Assembly: GCA_002682825.1 (NCBI GenBank)
Contig: NOKP01000016.1
Coordinates: forward strand, 468,591-532,590
Direction: 5' to 3'
Origin: Neonectria sp. B-13
Lineage: Eukaryota; Ascomycota; Sordariomycetes; Hypocreales; Nectriaceae
DNA length: 64,000 nt
The notes beneath the pieces are model-generated. The model was not told the origin of the DNA. It made no database searches and saw only the letters and a list, made by a program, of their open reading frames with translations. Positions 11,190 to 21,502 of the stretch are shown one piece after another. Within the stretch, counting starts at the first letter, position 1. Each line of letters begins with the position of its first letter. The translations under genes were made by a program, and so were the position numbers.

Positions 11190-11660
11190 GCAGCCTCTTC
11201 ATGTTTACTCAGCGGTAGTTACAAACACTTCATCTTGTCTTTCTGCCGCCGCCGCATCCTGATCCAATACCTCGCGCGCCTCATTCAAATCTTTGCGAAA
11301 ACCTTCCAGTCAACGCATGTGCCTTTTCGATGCCACGCGCTCATCGATAGACTAGTCGTAGAGCCATTTGCTCCAGCACATCGTAACCACCCCAATTGAG
11401 CTTCATGGTCGAAATGGTGTAGAAGTCTGCTCCCAGCTGCCTTGCAAATTCTTCTCCCTCCTCTTAAGGAATAGAACATGGGCGATCAGGGCAGTGATTG
11501 CCAATCCCGACCTTTGGCATTGAGCCTGGGAACAAAACACTATGTAGCGTCTGAAAATAGATGAAAGCAATTCTGAGACGATAAGAGGAGGTTTTATTTT
11601 TCTGATAGAAGGGACTGGCAATGCTTTTAACACACAATTTGAGCCGGACCATGCCTTACA
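11190..11660 (-). pseudogene. Ras-like small GTPase C-terminal relic
   Basis: On the minus strand, one frame reads MPKVGIGNHCPDRPCSIP, a TAA, then EEGEEFARQLGADFYTIS and GYDVLEQMALRLVYR. This follows the order of a Ras protein's end: the G4 loop (normally GNKxD, here decayed to GNHCPD), the EEG..LA..LG.xF helix, and a SAK-like G5 position. After a further stop, another frame gives EGFRKDLNEAREVLDQDAAA, plausible as the C-terminal tail. G1 to G3 were not found upstream. It would be non-functional. Confidence 0.6.
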
Positions 11661-11788
11661 CGATCATGTTCTCCGACGGCGCCAGCATCGCTTATAGTCA
11701 ATGAAGAGCAACTCAAAATATTTTTAATGAGCGCCGTTGAAATAGCCAGACCCGTCTACCCACACTAGCAGACACCCAGCTACCATTG

Positions 11789-12809
11789 TTACATTCCACC
11801 GCTACTAAGGGGAGCGATGTTCTCTGTATCAATTCCCATAGTTATGTACCCGATCACGCCATTGCGAACATCTTTGCCATCCAGGGGAATAATGTCAACC
11901 ACAGGGTTGTACCCATTCTCAAATCCTTGAGAGTAAATTGTATCGACCTTATTGGTCGTACGGTTTATCTCCGTATGGCCAACGTAAGGCTCCAATGCCA
12001 TGAGCTGCTCCGACACAGCTTCGTTGAAGTATAACTGGCCGATGGAGTTGGTGTCGCCAGTCTTGACTGTGCCGTTGGTATGGAGGACCCAATCCGTGAA
12101 AACTATGTGACCAGTGTTAGTAGCAGCCCGTTCGACCTTTCATGAATCATTGCCCACCCTGAGTATGAATATGGATGGTACGCTCAACATAGAAACCTGG
12201 GAAAACAGTCTTCATCTCAAGAATCCCCTCATCGTTGGTTGGCCACATTCCACGAAGCCAGGTGGTATCGTCAGTGTGCAAATCGGTTTTTCCAATTTCG
12301 AAGTCAGTGATGTTTAGCTGCTCCAGCAGCTTGACGAATGGCGTGTTGGGATCTCGGCCCGTGAAACTGGCGTAGCTTCCCGTAGCATTACAATGCCAAA
12401 ACGCAACAAGAGCATTGGGAAGGGGCTCGCAGGTTGCCATATCGATGACACCAACATCGAGGATCAGCGGAACGCCGGGCTGGTCTTCCGTCATGTCCTG
12501 TCGCAAAGTCTCCGATCGTGGCCAATAGTAAGGGCCGGCAGTGACATCAGGAACCAAGATGCAAGTGTCGTTCTGGAGAACATCGTAGTACGGGGCTTCA
12601 GTAACAATCTGAAAAGTCGAGTTTGCAGATCTTGACTCCAAGCTGGCGCTGCTTCGTCGTTCATATCTTCGCTTGTTGAATTGAGCAACTCCAGAGGCGC
12701 ACCGCCCAGAGAGATCGGCGTGACGCTTGGCCAACCCCGGTGAAATTGATTTATGACCCAGGGTAAGTGTGGCCAGGAGGCTGATCGAGCCAAGTGTGCG
12801 TAGCCGCAT
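11789..12809 (-). CDS. Secreted intradiol ring-cleavage dioxygenase-like protein, 321 aa
   Basis: A member of the extracellular fungal intradiol dioxygenase group; iron enzymes of this fold cleave catechol-type rings between the two hydroxyls. Exon 1 is 12809-12158 and exon 2 is 12102-11789, with an intron donor GTGGGC, a CTAAC branch site and acceptor TAG; the phases agree. A signal peptide (MRLRTLGSISLLATLTLG) precedes a variable linker. DVTAGPYYWPRSE holds the first ligand tyrosine, VAFWHCNATGSYASF the substrate-side segment, and FPGFYVERTIHIHTQ the second tyrosine and both histidines of the 2-Tyr/2-His iron site. Exon 2 gives TDWVLHTNGTVKTGDTNSIG and GQLYFNEAVSEQL, as expected downstream. 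All four ligands appear present. The substrate may be lignin- or plant phenolic-derived catechols, which is inference. Confidence 0.88.
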
Positions 12810-14946
12810 GTTGTAGAATAGAGTATTTATACCTAGCAGAGGTTGAAAAAGCGAGGTTGTTGGTTGGTATTAACACGATGCCATTCTTCCCCTACTTATA
12901 GATTAGCAAAACTTCGCACTGGTGTTCTGCAGTCCCCGAAATGTCACCAGAACGACTTGACCATCCATAGTTTTGCCTTCGGACGCGTCACAGAACATGG
13001 ACGAGTCTTGGCGGTTTATGCATCAGGTGGGTAGAGCCAAGGGTCCGTTAACGAATCATCAACAGGGTTTTCGTAAAATCGTGAACGATTGCAAAAGAGA
13101 GTGCGTCTTCTTCTCCGCCGTAAAACAAATTGCATCGTATCTTCCCGCAGTAGCTGACGTGGACTGCCCCTGGTACTTCCGACAGTCTTCCTAGGGGTCA
13201 GGGGCCCAAAAGCAAGGGTATCGCTGAAAGTTTTAGATGGAGAATACCGATTTTGCGAAGTTCATCTATTATGTGTCTTGATAATGTCGGTGACGTTCCA
13301 TTGGGTGGAGTTTGCTTGGCCACTCAGAGCTGTATGAACGAATCGTCAATATCACGACATGGATCCTACAAATGCTTTCCCATGCAACGTTTCCTATATA
13401 TAAACAGACAGGGAGAAGCCGGATAGCATCGGGCCACCCCAGCTACCTTGGATAAAACAGCCACCACATCGAGGCAGAAACAAATTGAGCCCTGACAAAG
13501 AAATCAACTACTGACAATTCGGAAAATTTATCTCTTACCCCCAGCGGAGTAGGGTTGGATTTAAAGCCCGGAACCATTGAACCGCCGAGTGCAACCCAAT
13601 GATGAAACCGACCCTGCAGCTTGGCTCGTGCCAAAACGGATCTCACAACGGGACTTCCGCAAACCAATCAATATCAGTACTGACGAATTTCTACTCAAAC
13701 AAAAATATGACGCAAGCAAGGACAACACCCGCCCCAAGATCTGCAAGATTTAGCCTAATCTAAGCTTGAGTCTCCCCATCTCGTTTATGACTTCGCATTA
13801 AGGCCAGATTTGTACTCATTGGGATTACGTAGGCTGTAAATATTGGGCGATGTAGGGAATGAACCAGTCAATACATGGGTACCAGGTGGCATATAATCAC
13901 TATCTATTATAGCTCAGGCGCAGGTGCGTGGGAAACCGGTTGCAGCGGTCCGGAAGATTCATAGGTCCTCCCCGATGACGGCTGTCTTCTTCGTTCGCGG
14001 ATATCTTCCCCGGTTGATGAGCCTTATAAGTCTGATTGTTAAAGCCTAAGTTCTTATACATCATCTTTACATATGAGGCAGCCGGCCGTGTTAGATTATA
14101 ACAGTGTGGACTAGGTAACTGATCTAGCTTCAGTGTGTCTTGATTCTCGCTGGCTCTCATATAGCATTTAGGCACACCAATAAGACGCTTAACTTAGGAA
14201 TTAGCATGTAATGACCCCTGTACCGCTCACCACATTCTAACGTGCCAGGCTTGATCAACTCTGGAGTCGAATATAGTCTGTTGGTCAGCACCAGACAGAT
14301 GGTACTCGAGACGCCTAGACCAAAGCTGCTGGGCTGGCCCTTGCTTCACAGCTTCAACAGCCAACGCCCTCAGGATGAATGATGCTCGCCCGTTGGGTCA
14401 ACGCTTTCCTGAGTGGCTTCAGCTTCCACCCTAACTACTGTGTCGCCTGTCTTATGAGTAGGCCTGAACCGGGACTGTCAAGTCAGACGGCGCGGTCTGG
14501 AACTGCCTCAGGCGCTGAGTAGAGATTCGAATCATTAACGGTGCATTTGTTGTAAGCCGAATCGCATTCACTTACAACCATTGAGCAACGATTTGTAATT
14601 TTCTCTTTGACTTGTGGTAAATGTCCTCCAGGGTTTGATGAAGTCCTAGTTTGGTTTATGTGTGCCGAATGAGTAGTAGAATTGAACTTCAGCCGCAATG
14701 ATTAGAACTCAAATTTGGTGGCATCATGACGGGCAGGGGGACTTTAAAGAAAGCGATGTGCGAGTCCGGAAAAAGCAGAGAGAACTGATCCTCTATACGA
14801 CTTCTTTCCCCTCGCAACATTCAACATTTGGGTCACATATGACTTGTCTGACTTGTGAAGACTCATGTCATCTACCAACTTTCTAATATCAGTTTTACAT
14901 CTTTTGTGTCTAGGCAATGATCAATGCTTGAATCTACTGCCATTAT
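12810..14946. other. Long intergenic region, no gene recognised
   Basis: About 2.1 kb with only short frames on both strands. A TATATATAAA-like element lies near 13390-13405, but no gene I can support starts downstream of it. The frame at 13900-14175 (minus) matches nothing I know. Confidence 0.45.
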
Positions 14947-15732
14947 CTAACTACTGGAAGCCGCAATGATCTTATCTGCCATATCCGGTAACGTGTCAGA
15001 CACAATATCCATCTGTCCGAATATGTGCGGGAGCGCCTCGCCCTCCAAGGCAGTGCAATAAGCCGCATTAAATCTGCAAATTCGAAATTAGCATAAAAGC
15101 GAAATAGCAGACCAGACGTGGAGGAGCACGTACCCCACCGTCTTGGCCGTCGATGCATCCCACAAGTGTGCAGCTGCAAACCAAGGCTTAGAGCCATCCG
15201 CCGAAAGCCTTTTTAGAATCGGCTCGTAAGCCTCGGGGGTCGGCTTCGCAAGTCCAGCGGAGTCACAGGACAAAAGGCGATCTGCCGGCATTTCGACGCC
15301 TCCCCGCGAGAAATAGCCTTGCACGCGGGCAATGTCGCCGGCCGTAAAACACCACACGGTGAAGCCGGCCTCGCGTAGTTTGCTGACGCACTCAGCGGCT
15401 CCCTCTCGAAGGCTCAGCTTCTTCCACTCGTCAACCAGATGGGCCACGTCGTCTTGGCTTGCGAAGGCGTGCGGGTCTTGGATCCCGGCGTAATGGAGAC
15501 AGCGGTAGAAAAGCGCCTCAAAGACTTTGAAGAAGACGACGTATCGCCCGGACATGGAGAGATATGTATACTCACGCTCGGCCACCTCCAGCCAGCAGCA
15601 CCCGAGAAGCTTTGGCTGGATGCCCCTGGCGCGGAGTCGCTCGCCGAGCCGGGCATCGATGGCTTCGAATAGGTGCTCGTAGGATACAAGGGTACCGACA
15701 ACGTCGAAGACAACATTCTTTGGCGCAGACAT
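14947..15732 (-). CDS. Haloacid dehalogenase type II-like hydrolase, 241 aa
   Basis: A HAD-superfamily hydrolase resembling L-2-haloacid dehalogenases; many fungal members have other substrates. Exon 1 is 15732-15134 and exon 2 is 15073-14947, with intron donor GTACGTG and acceptor GCAG; the phases agree. Motif I is VVFDVVGTLVSYEH, with the nucleophile Asp at residue 9. WCFTAGD contains the motif II position (Thr). LAKPTPEAYEPIL carries the motif III Lys. HLWDASTAKTVGGFNAAYC, formed across the intron, is the motif IV region, and the protein ends in SDTLPDMADKIIAASSS. It is divergently paired with FAD oxidoreductase 1 across a 964-bp promoter with three CCGGNCCGG sites, so the two are probably induced together. 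Confidence 0.85.
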
Positions 15733-15990
15733 GGCGAAAGGTTGGAAATACGTGGAAAGGGTAGTGATAAGTTGGGGTTCAAATGATGATTGCTGGGGCG
15801 AAGGATACAGGGGCTAGATAGAGTCAAGGGCTACCTAAAATATAGGGCTTCTCATGAGTGACGTACAGAATCCCGATGCTAAGGATATGTGGTACTGGGC
15901 CCGGTATCTGCTCCGGTATACGGAGTCCAGAATCCAGCTTTTGTTGCCGAAATAGGTTCCAGATGGATGCCGGCCGATGGTTGATTACGA

Positions 15991-15999
15991 CCGGACCGG
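15991..15999. promoter_or_regulatory. CCGGNCCGG site 1
   Basis: Reads CCGGACCGG. CCG-N3-CGG, or equally CGG-N-CCG, is a palindrome of the type bound by Zn2Cys6 dimers. It lies 259 bp from the HAD start and 698 bp from FAD oxidoreductase 1. Confidence 0.55.
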
Positions 16000-16177
16000 C
16001 AATTTATCCCCATTTCCTGGCGTGTCAATCACGGCAAATATTTGCCGTGTACAAACAATCCTTATCAACCGTTCCGGTCGGGTAACTTGGAACTTTGCTC
16101 CTAAAAGCTCCAACAAGGTTTCAGATAGGTGCCGGCCTCTTTGGTTAATCAGTTGGGAGGGGTGAAATGCTACATAA

Positions 16178-16186
16178 CCGGCCCGG
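16178..16186. promoter_or_regulatory. CCGGNCCGG site 2
   Basis: Reads CCGGCCCGG, with the same arms as site 1 and a different centre base. Confidence 0.55.
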
Positions 16187-16550
16187 CGATTACCCTTGCT
16201 TTAAAGGGTATCAATCGCGGCGGCGTTGTCCATATGCAGTAGTTCCCAGCAGATCTTCTTTGAAGTGAGGGGTAAGTTACATGATAGTGTATCGAGTCAG
16301 TCATGAACTGCGGCGCAGCAATGAGGGCCGAACCTTGGGTTACCAAATGGCTATAGGGTGGCCATTCACGTTGCACACAGTCCTACCTGCTGTATCATCT
16401 GACGGTATTAGTACGGCATACGGTTACTCATACAGATAAGATACGGGTTTTCGTCATCAGTAAGCGTTCGAGAATCCAGTTATCAATCTACTGATGCGAT
16501 TGAGAACTGAGAATAGTGGAGTTTTGACATACGTTGACTGGGTCTGGAAA

Positions 16551-16559
16551 CCGGTCCGG
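16551..16559. promoter_or_regulatory. CCGGNCCGG site 3
   Basis: Reads CCGGTCCGG, 138 bp before the FAD oxidoreductase 1 ATG, a usual distance for an activator site. Confidence 0.6.
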
Positions 16560-16696
16560 GTCACCTCCTAGGCGACCAAGGTGTCTGTCTGCAGACTTAA
16601 AGAGCTGACGCCAGCTTCAACTGTGCCCAGCAACTCATCATCACGTCACTTTCGCACTACGAACCTATCACTTGACAAAGACATTGATTAGTCGCA

Positions 16697-18540
16697 ATGC
16701 CTCTCCCAATCGACAATCCTACGAAGTCGTACTGGATCGAGGCAGCTGCGTCTCCTCTTCGAGACTTTCGCTCGACGGGTGACCTGCCAATCAAGACAGA
16801 TGTCGTAATTGTTGGCAGTGGGTATGCAGGAGCAACTACGGCGTACTGGCTCCAAAAAGTAAACAGACGATAGAGAGCCCCATCGAGTTCGCAAACGAAG
16901 AAACCAAAGTTCTGACTGATTGCAAGCACGCGCAAAGCGGTACCGATGCGCCCAAGATGCTGATGCTAGAGGCGCGGGACATTTGCGGATCCTCGACCGG
17001 TCGAAACGGTTAGTTTCGTCGCCCATTTAGAAGCCTTCTTGAACACTAAACAACGATGTGTGACCCAAAGGGGGGCAACTGAGACCCCACGCCTACTCAC
17101 GCTATGCGCCATGGTCAAAGAGGTTTGGACCTGACGGAGCCATGAAACTCATTGAGCATGAGATGGCGCACTTGCCTGCCTTCAAAGAACTCGCGAGCAC
17201 GGAGGGCATCGCCGAGGAGATATGCCTCAAGTTTGGAGAAACGTTTGATGCGGCCATGTCGGATGAAGCGTGGACCCGACTGAGGGGTTGCTATGAATTG
17301 ATGAAGAAAGATCACGGGGATGATCACGAAGTGGTCAAAGTCTGCAGGGTCATTGAGGATGCCAAGGCTGCCGAGGACTTTACCCAGATGAAGGCATGCC
17401 TCGGGGCCATCGTGCACCCTGCTGGTCAAGTGTGAGTAGTATCCTGCTGTGGGTGTAAGTACTCGAAGATGGCTGACAGACAACGGCGCAGATGGCCCTA
17501 CAAATTTGTCCATGCTCTTCTCCGCATCGTCCTCGAAGCAGGCAACCTCAACCTTCAAGCGCACACTCCGGCTCTGAGCGTTTCAGAGCAAGACTTGGAC
17601 GGCTGGATCACAGTTGAAACACCACGGGGAGCCGTGCGAACAAAGGCCGTCGTGCACACAACCAACCGATGGGCCTCGCATCTCCTCCCGGAGTTGATCA
17701 ACATCATCGTTGCAGACAGAGCGACTTTGGCGGCCGTTCCGGCTCCGGAGGGGTTTATCAAGCACACTGGTGCTCAGCACTGGGACAGCGTTGTCAACGT
17801 CCGTGTGCTTTCCAACAATGCAACGGGGATTCAAATAGCTAATGGCTTTGCGTAGAATTATCATCTTCAACTTCCGCCGCCGCACAACACCATCATCGTC
17901 GGTGGAGCGAGGGCTGTTCTTGTTCACTCGCCTGACAAGTGCTACCTCAACGACGAAGAGGACAAACAGTTCGACCGAGTTCCCGAATTCTTTCAATCTT
18001 GGGGTCCTTCAGATGTGGTCGGCTGGCCAGGAAGCAATCCAGCACAGCTGTGGAAGGGCGTTGACGAGGGTGGTTGCTGGACTGGTGGTAAGTCTTGCTG
18101 AAAATTTCACCATCCCCTTCGTCGCCCACTGACATTACATAACCAGTCGACTCGGAGAGTATTGACGGCTTCCCATTTGTCGGAGCCGTTCCAAATCGCC
18201 CTGGGCACTTTGTTGCGGCTGGATTTTCAGGTCACGGTGAGTACTCATCTTCGCCGCATCCGTTTTGTTTCGAACGTGACGCTGAAGCGAAGCAACCACA
18301 GGCATGCCGCGCATTCTGCTCTCTACCGCTCACATCACGCCGCTCATTTTGGACGCATTGGGTTGCAAATATAGTGCCCCATCCCTTGTTGGGCCGTACC
18401 CGTCTCTACCAGAGCCGTTTCGGGCTACGTCGGAGAGAATCGAAGCGCTTCAAAAAGTAGACTTTGCGGCCGTGTTAAAAAAGGAATCTCAAGATGCCTT
18501 GGAAAGCGCAAAAAAGCCGTTTTGTAGTAGATTTCAGTAG
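16697..18540 (+). CDS. FAD-dependent oxidoreductase 1 (DAO family), 490 aa, 7 exons
   Basis: A flavoprotein of the D-amino-acid-oxidase/glycine-oxidase fold (PF01266) that probably oxidises a C-N bond; the substrate is unknown. Exons are 16697-16858, 16927-17008, 17071-17431, 17492-17798, 17856-18087, 18147-18236 and 18302-18540, and all phases close. The dinucleotide-binding loop is VVIVGSGYAGATTAY. STGRNGGQLRPHAYSRYAP spans intron 2 and is the conserved flavin-contact segment. AVVHTTNRWASHLLPEL and TIIVGGARAV follow, then ESIDGFPFVGAVP and FVAAGFSGHGMPRI with the C-terminal FAD contact. A TAG at 17853-17855 looks like a premature stop but is explained as the end of a 57-nt intron (donor GTCCGT). 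It is a paralogue of FAD oxidoreductase 2. Confidence 0.85.
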
Positions 18541-19041
18541 TTTTTGAATATTGGGCGTTGGAGACGACGTTGTAGGTCAAGAAATGAGTTTCTCAACTGC
18601 CACAGATGAGTCTTGTACTATCGACTTCGAGTAAGGTGTAGCAAGAGAGCCTTCCCAATCCATGCCACGTTTTCTTCTGTTCTATACGCTCCATCGAGGG
18701 CGCGTTTCTGCCATCACAATACCAAATGGCCCGATGCTTTCACTTTTCTATAGCAGTCCGTCCGTGAAGAACGCGTCACTGCAACCACAAGGTGAAGAAA
18801 CGAAGACACCGTTTCCCTCACAGGTTGAGCCTTTACAAAGCCCAATGCGTCCGCTGTTTACCTATGATTTAAATTTCCCAGCTTGGCTCATCTCACATTC
18901 AAGTTCGGCATGTTTGCGTGAGGGGATCAATTATCGTCTCTAACAAACTGAATTTATTTGGTCATACACAAGGACACGAACTCATCCTCGGGCACAATTG
19001 CAGCCTCCAACATGAATATCCCTATAGTTGCTCTAACTATC
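18541..19041. other. Intergenic between convergent genes
   Basis: 3' flanks of FAD oxidoreductase 1 and the transporter, which converge here. The short frames at 18662-18943 are not convincing. Confidence 0.45.
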
Positions 19042-20931
19042 CTAACTTGTCTGGACTTGTTTCGGGGCCGGTACACCTTGTATCACGCCATCCTCACCCA
19101 CGTGGACGTCTGTGCTCGCAGGAGCCTCCGGTACCAGTCGAATCAGGAAGACCATGGAGGGAATAGTGATGGCCAGTACCGCGCAGTTGACGTAAAACGG
19201 AATCCTAGGATCAGACGTCGAGTTGGAGTTGATGGCGTAAGAGACGGCTTGGCCGGCTGTCTCGAAGGCGCGGAACAGGCCGCCCGTTCGAGACGATGAT
19301 CCGACGTCGGTCGAAAAGGTACCTAGGATCCAGTATAGAGATAGCTGAGTCCAGTAGCCGGTGACGAATATGATCAAGTACGGGAGATAGGCCTCGGCCC
19401 ATCTCTTACTCGCGCTTTGATAGTCGTCAGCAGGTAGTCCGGAAAATGACTTGGGAGGTCAAGTCAACTCACAGTTCGTAGTCCAGTGCTGCCGTGTCCT
19501 TGCCGAACTTGGAATATTCTATGCCAATCCAGATGAAGCAGGCTGATTGGGGAATAACCCAGAGAGCGAAGGAAAGCCATGCTCGCTTGGACTGAGGCCA
19601 GCGTTTTGTATCCAGCAGTTTTCCATATGCAATGACGGCCGGGATGGTGATTGTCGCTGAAGAAAGGAATGAGTCGCATTTCAATTGTAGCAGCCGTCCA
19701 GTCTACTTACGAACAATGAGAGACGACAAGCTCCGTGCGCGCACTGAAAAGTGCAACGAAAGATACGTGCCCATAGTTCCACCGTAAAAGAAGGAGTAAA
19801 AGGCCGGGATGAAAACCAGCCAAGTCTGAATGTCATGGCTTAGCAAATGCCGAAGTAATTAATTGTAGGATTAAGAAAATGAACTCGCCTTTTTACGCTG
19901 CATGTGCCTCCAAAGAGCAGCAAATTCTTGCTTCCAGGTGATTCTTCCCGCGATGGAGATTTTGGAGCCGTCGCGACGTCGAACGCGTCTGGTGGGCGAC
20001 AGTAGAAAGGCCCAGATGACACCGGTGCAAGCTGTGTGCGTCCAATAATTAGACATTATCCTGTCTGTTAGTTCGGAATGGTGCCAGTAACTAACCAAAA
20101 CCAACAAAGATGAGGTATGTAGACCACGCAATTCCTCCTGCCGAGGATTGGGTGTTGTTTGTGGAAAAGTTGATGGCACCGCCCATGACGCTGCCCGAGT
20201 TCCGCATCGCAGACCAGATGCCTGGACAAGTTTAGTCAAAGAAGCATATAGATAGACGCCGTCGGATTGTACAAACCTAGATAGAACCCCCTGTCGTTTT
20301 GATACGGATACGACAACATTGCAGTAGTCTCTGCGACGTAAAGAAAGCCCGATGTGAAACCTCCAAGGATCTATCAAGTTTGATGGTTAGACTCGCGACT
20401 CTCGGAAAAAAGGAAAGAGTTTAAAATTTGCATTTGCGAACAGCAGGTACCAGTCCACGCCGTACTTTGCGTTGACGTAGTACGCAGACCCCGACAGAGG
20501 CATGGCAACTGCGGCAATCATGCAAGACCACTTGATGCCAAATTTGTTGATCAAGGGACCTCCGATGAGCGTGACGACGCATCCAGACGCGTAGTTGAGT
20601 GAGTTGGCCAAGTTGGCCAAGTAAGGGCTCGAGAGACCGCCGCCTCCTAGGTTGGAGATGGCATCAGCCATAGCTGGACCGACAAAGGAGAGGCTAATAC
20701 AAAGGATTGTGATGAGCTAGGTTTTGAGGGTCCATTGAGGCTGATGACTTACGCTCCAAAAATAATCATCTGAAACAGGACGCTCCTATAGAATCGAGTG
20801 AAAAGCGAAACGCGGAGATAGGCCTCGTCGATTTCACTTCCTTGGCCTTCATGGTCGACATAGCTAGACACAACGGCCAGTTCAGCGCTGTCGGCGATTT
20901 TGCCATTGTCCTTTGCTTGTGAGGATTCCAT
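19042..20931 (-). CDS. UNC93-like major facilitator transporter, multi-exon
   Basis: A fungal UNC93-like MFS membrane protein; members have about 11-12 membrane helices and transport uncharacterised solutes. The start is the ATG at 20929-20931; the frame further upstream begins at TTG. Exon 1 ends FYRSVLFQMIIFGA (20753) and continues LSFVGPAMADAISNLGGGGL, the classic signature of the family. Later exons give SLNYASGCVVTLIGGPLINK, GGFTSGFLYVAETTAMLSYP, IWSAMRNSGSVMGGAINFS, FIPAFYSFFYGGTMGTYLSL and YLIIFVTGYWTQLSLYWILG, ending at 19042. About seven introns are needed. It lies between the two FAD oxidoreductases and shares a divergent promoter with the second, so it probably moves their substrate or product. 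Confidence 0.85.
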
Positions 20932-21198
20932 CGGGAACAATAGTGAGAGAGACGGATGCCGAGATCTGGAAGAAGCATCCAAGGGAACCTCAACTTTATA
21001 ATGGTTAGTATTTTACCAGCCTACCATTCATCCAGGTCAGGTCGATGGCTGATCAAGCGACATGCAAGATAGCAAATACTACCGTCCACAACACTTGACG
21101 AACCTCAGTTCCTCCCTGATAAGTCAAATCATTGCTGTGTGTACCTCAATCCTATCACCGGCCAACAACAAGTTACACTCTGTGCCGGTTTCACACAG

Positions 21199-21207
21199 CC
21201 GGGCCGG
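21199..21207. promoter_or_regulatory. CCGGNCCGG site 4
   Basis: CCGGGCCGG followed by GAAC. It lies 268 bp from the transporter ATG and 296 bp from the FAD oxidoreductase 2 ATG. Confidence 0.6.
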
Positions 21208-21389
21208 GAACTTTTGCGAAGGAGGGACGCGGCCACGTATCTCATGGCGTCGAACTGCCTAGTTCCGGGAAGTCGTCTCCGCAATGGAAGCGATCGGCGC
21301 AGCAAACACGAGCCACGCCGCCTTATCTCCAGCTAACAAAGACCCTGCTCGAACTCTTCGGGGATTGTTTCTTTAGTCGCGTTCTGGGA

Positions 21390-21398
21390 CCGGGCCGG
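21390..21398. promoter_or_regulatory. CCGGNCCGG site 5
   Basis: CCGGGCCGG followed by GAAC, 105 bp before the FAD oxidoreductase 2 ATG. Confidence 0.6.
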
Positions 21399-21502
21399 GA
21401 ACCCTTGTACGACTCAGCGTGGGTGACGAATAGGTCATGATATAACAGACGACGCCTAGCTCTCTTCGTCTCCCCCTTTGCTTCAATCGGATCGTTATCA
21501 AG

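Larger units (their letters stand above)
15733..16696. promoter_or_regulatory. Divergent promoter of the HAD and FAD oxidoreductase 1 genes
   Basis: A 964-bp region between two start codons facing apart. It contains three exact CCGGNCCGG palindromes (listed separately) and further CCGG-rich pieces near 15900, 15970, 16070 and 16130. No coding frame is supported. Confidence 0.6.
20932..21502. promoter_or_regulatory. Divergent promoter of the transporter and FAD oxidoreductase 2
   Basis: A 571-bp region between two diverging starts. It contains two CCGGGCCGG palindromes, both inside the longer shared string CCGGGCCGGGAAC. Confidence 0.6.

Noticed and set aside
13385..13405. TATATATAAA-like promoter
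   Set aside because: No gene with a plausible start lies at a suitable distance on either strand.
14500..14560. tRNA-like GATTCGAATC box
   Set aside because: No A box at the right distance and no cloverleaf could be drawn by eye.
17853..17855. Premature stop making FAD oxidoreductase 1 a pseudogene
   Set aside because: A 57-nt intron with good branch and acceptor removes it, and all seven exons then close in phase to 490 residues.
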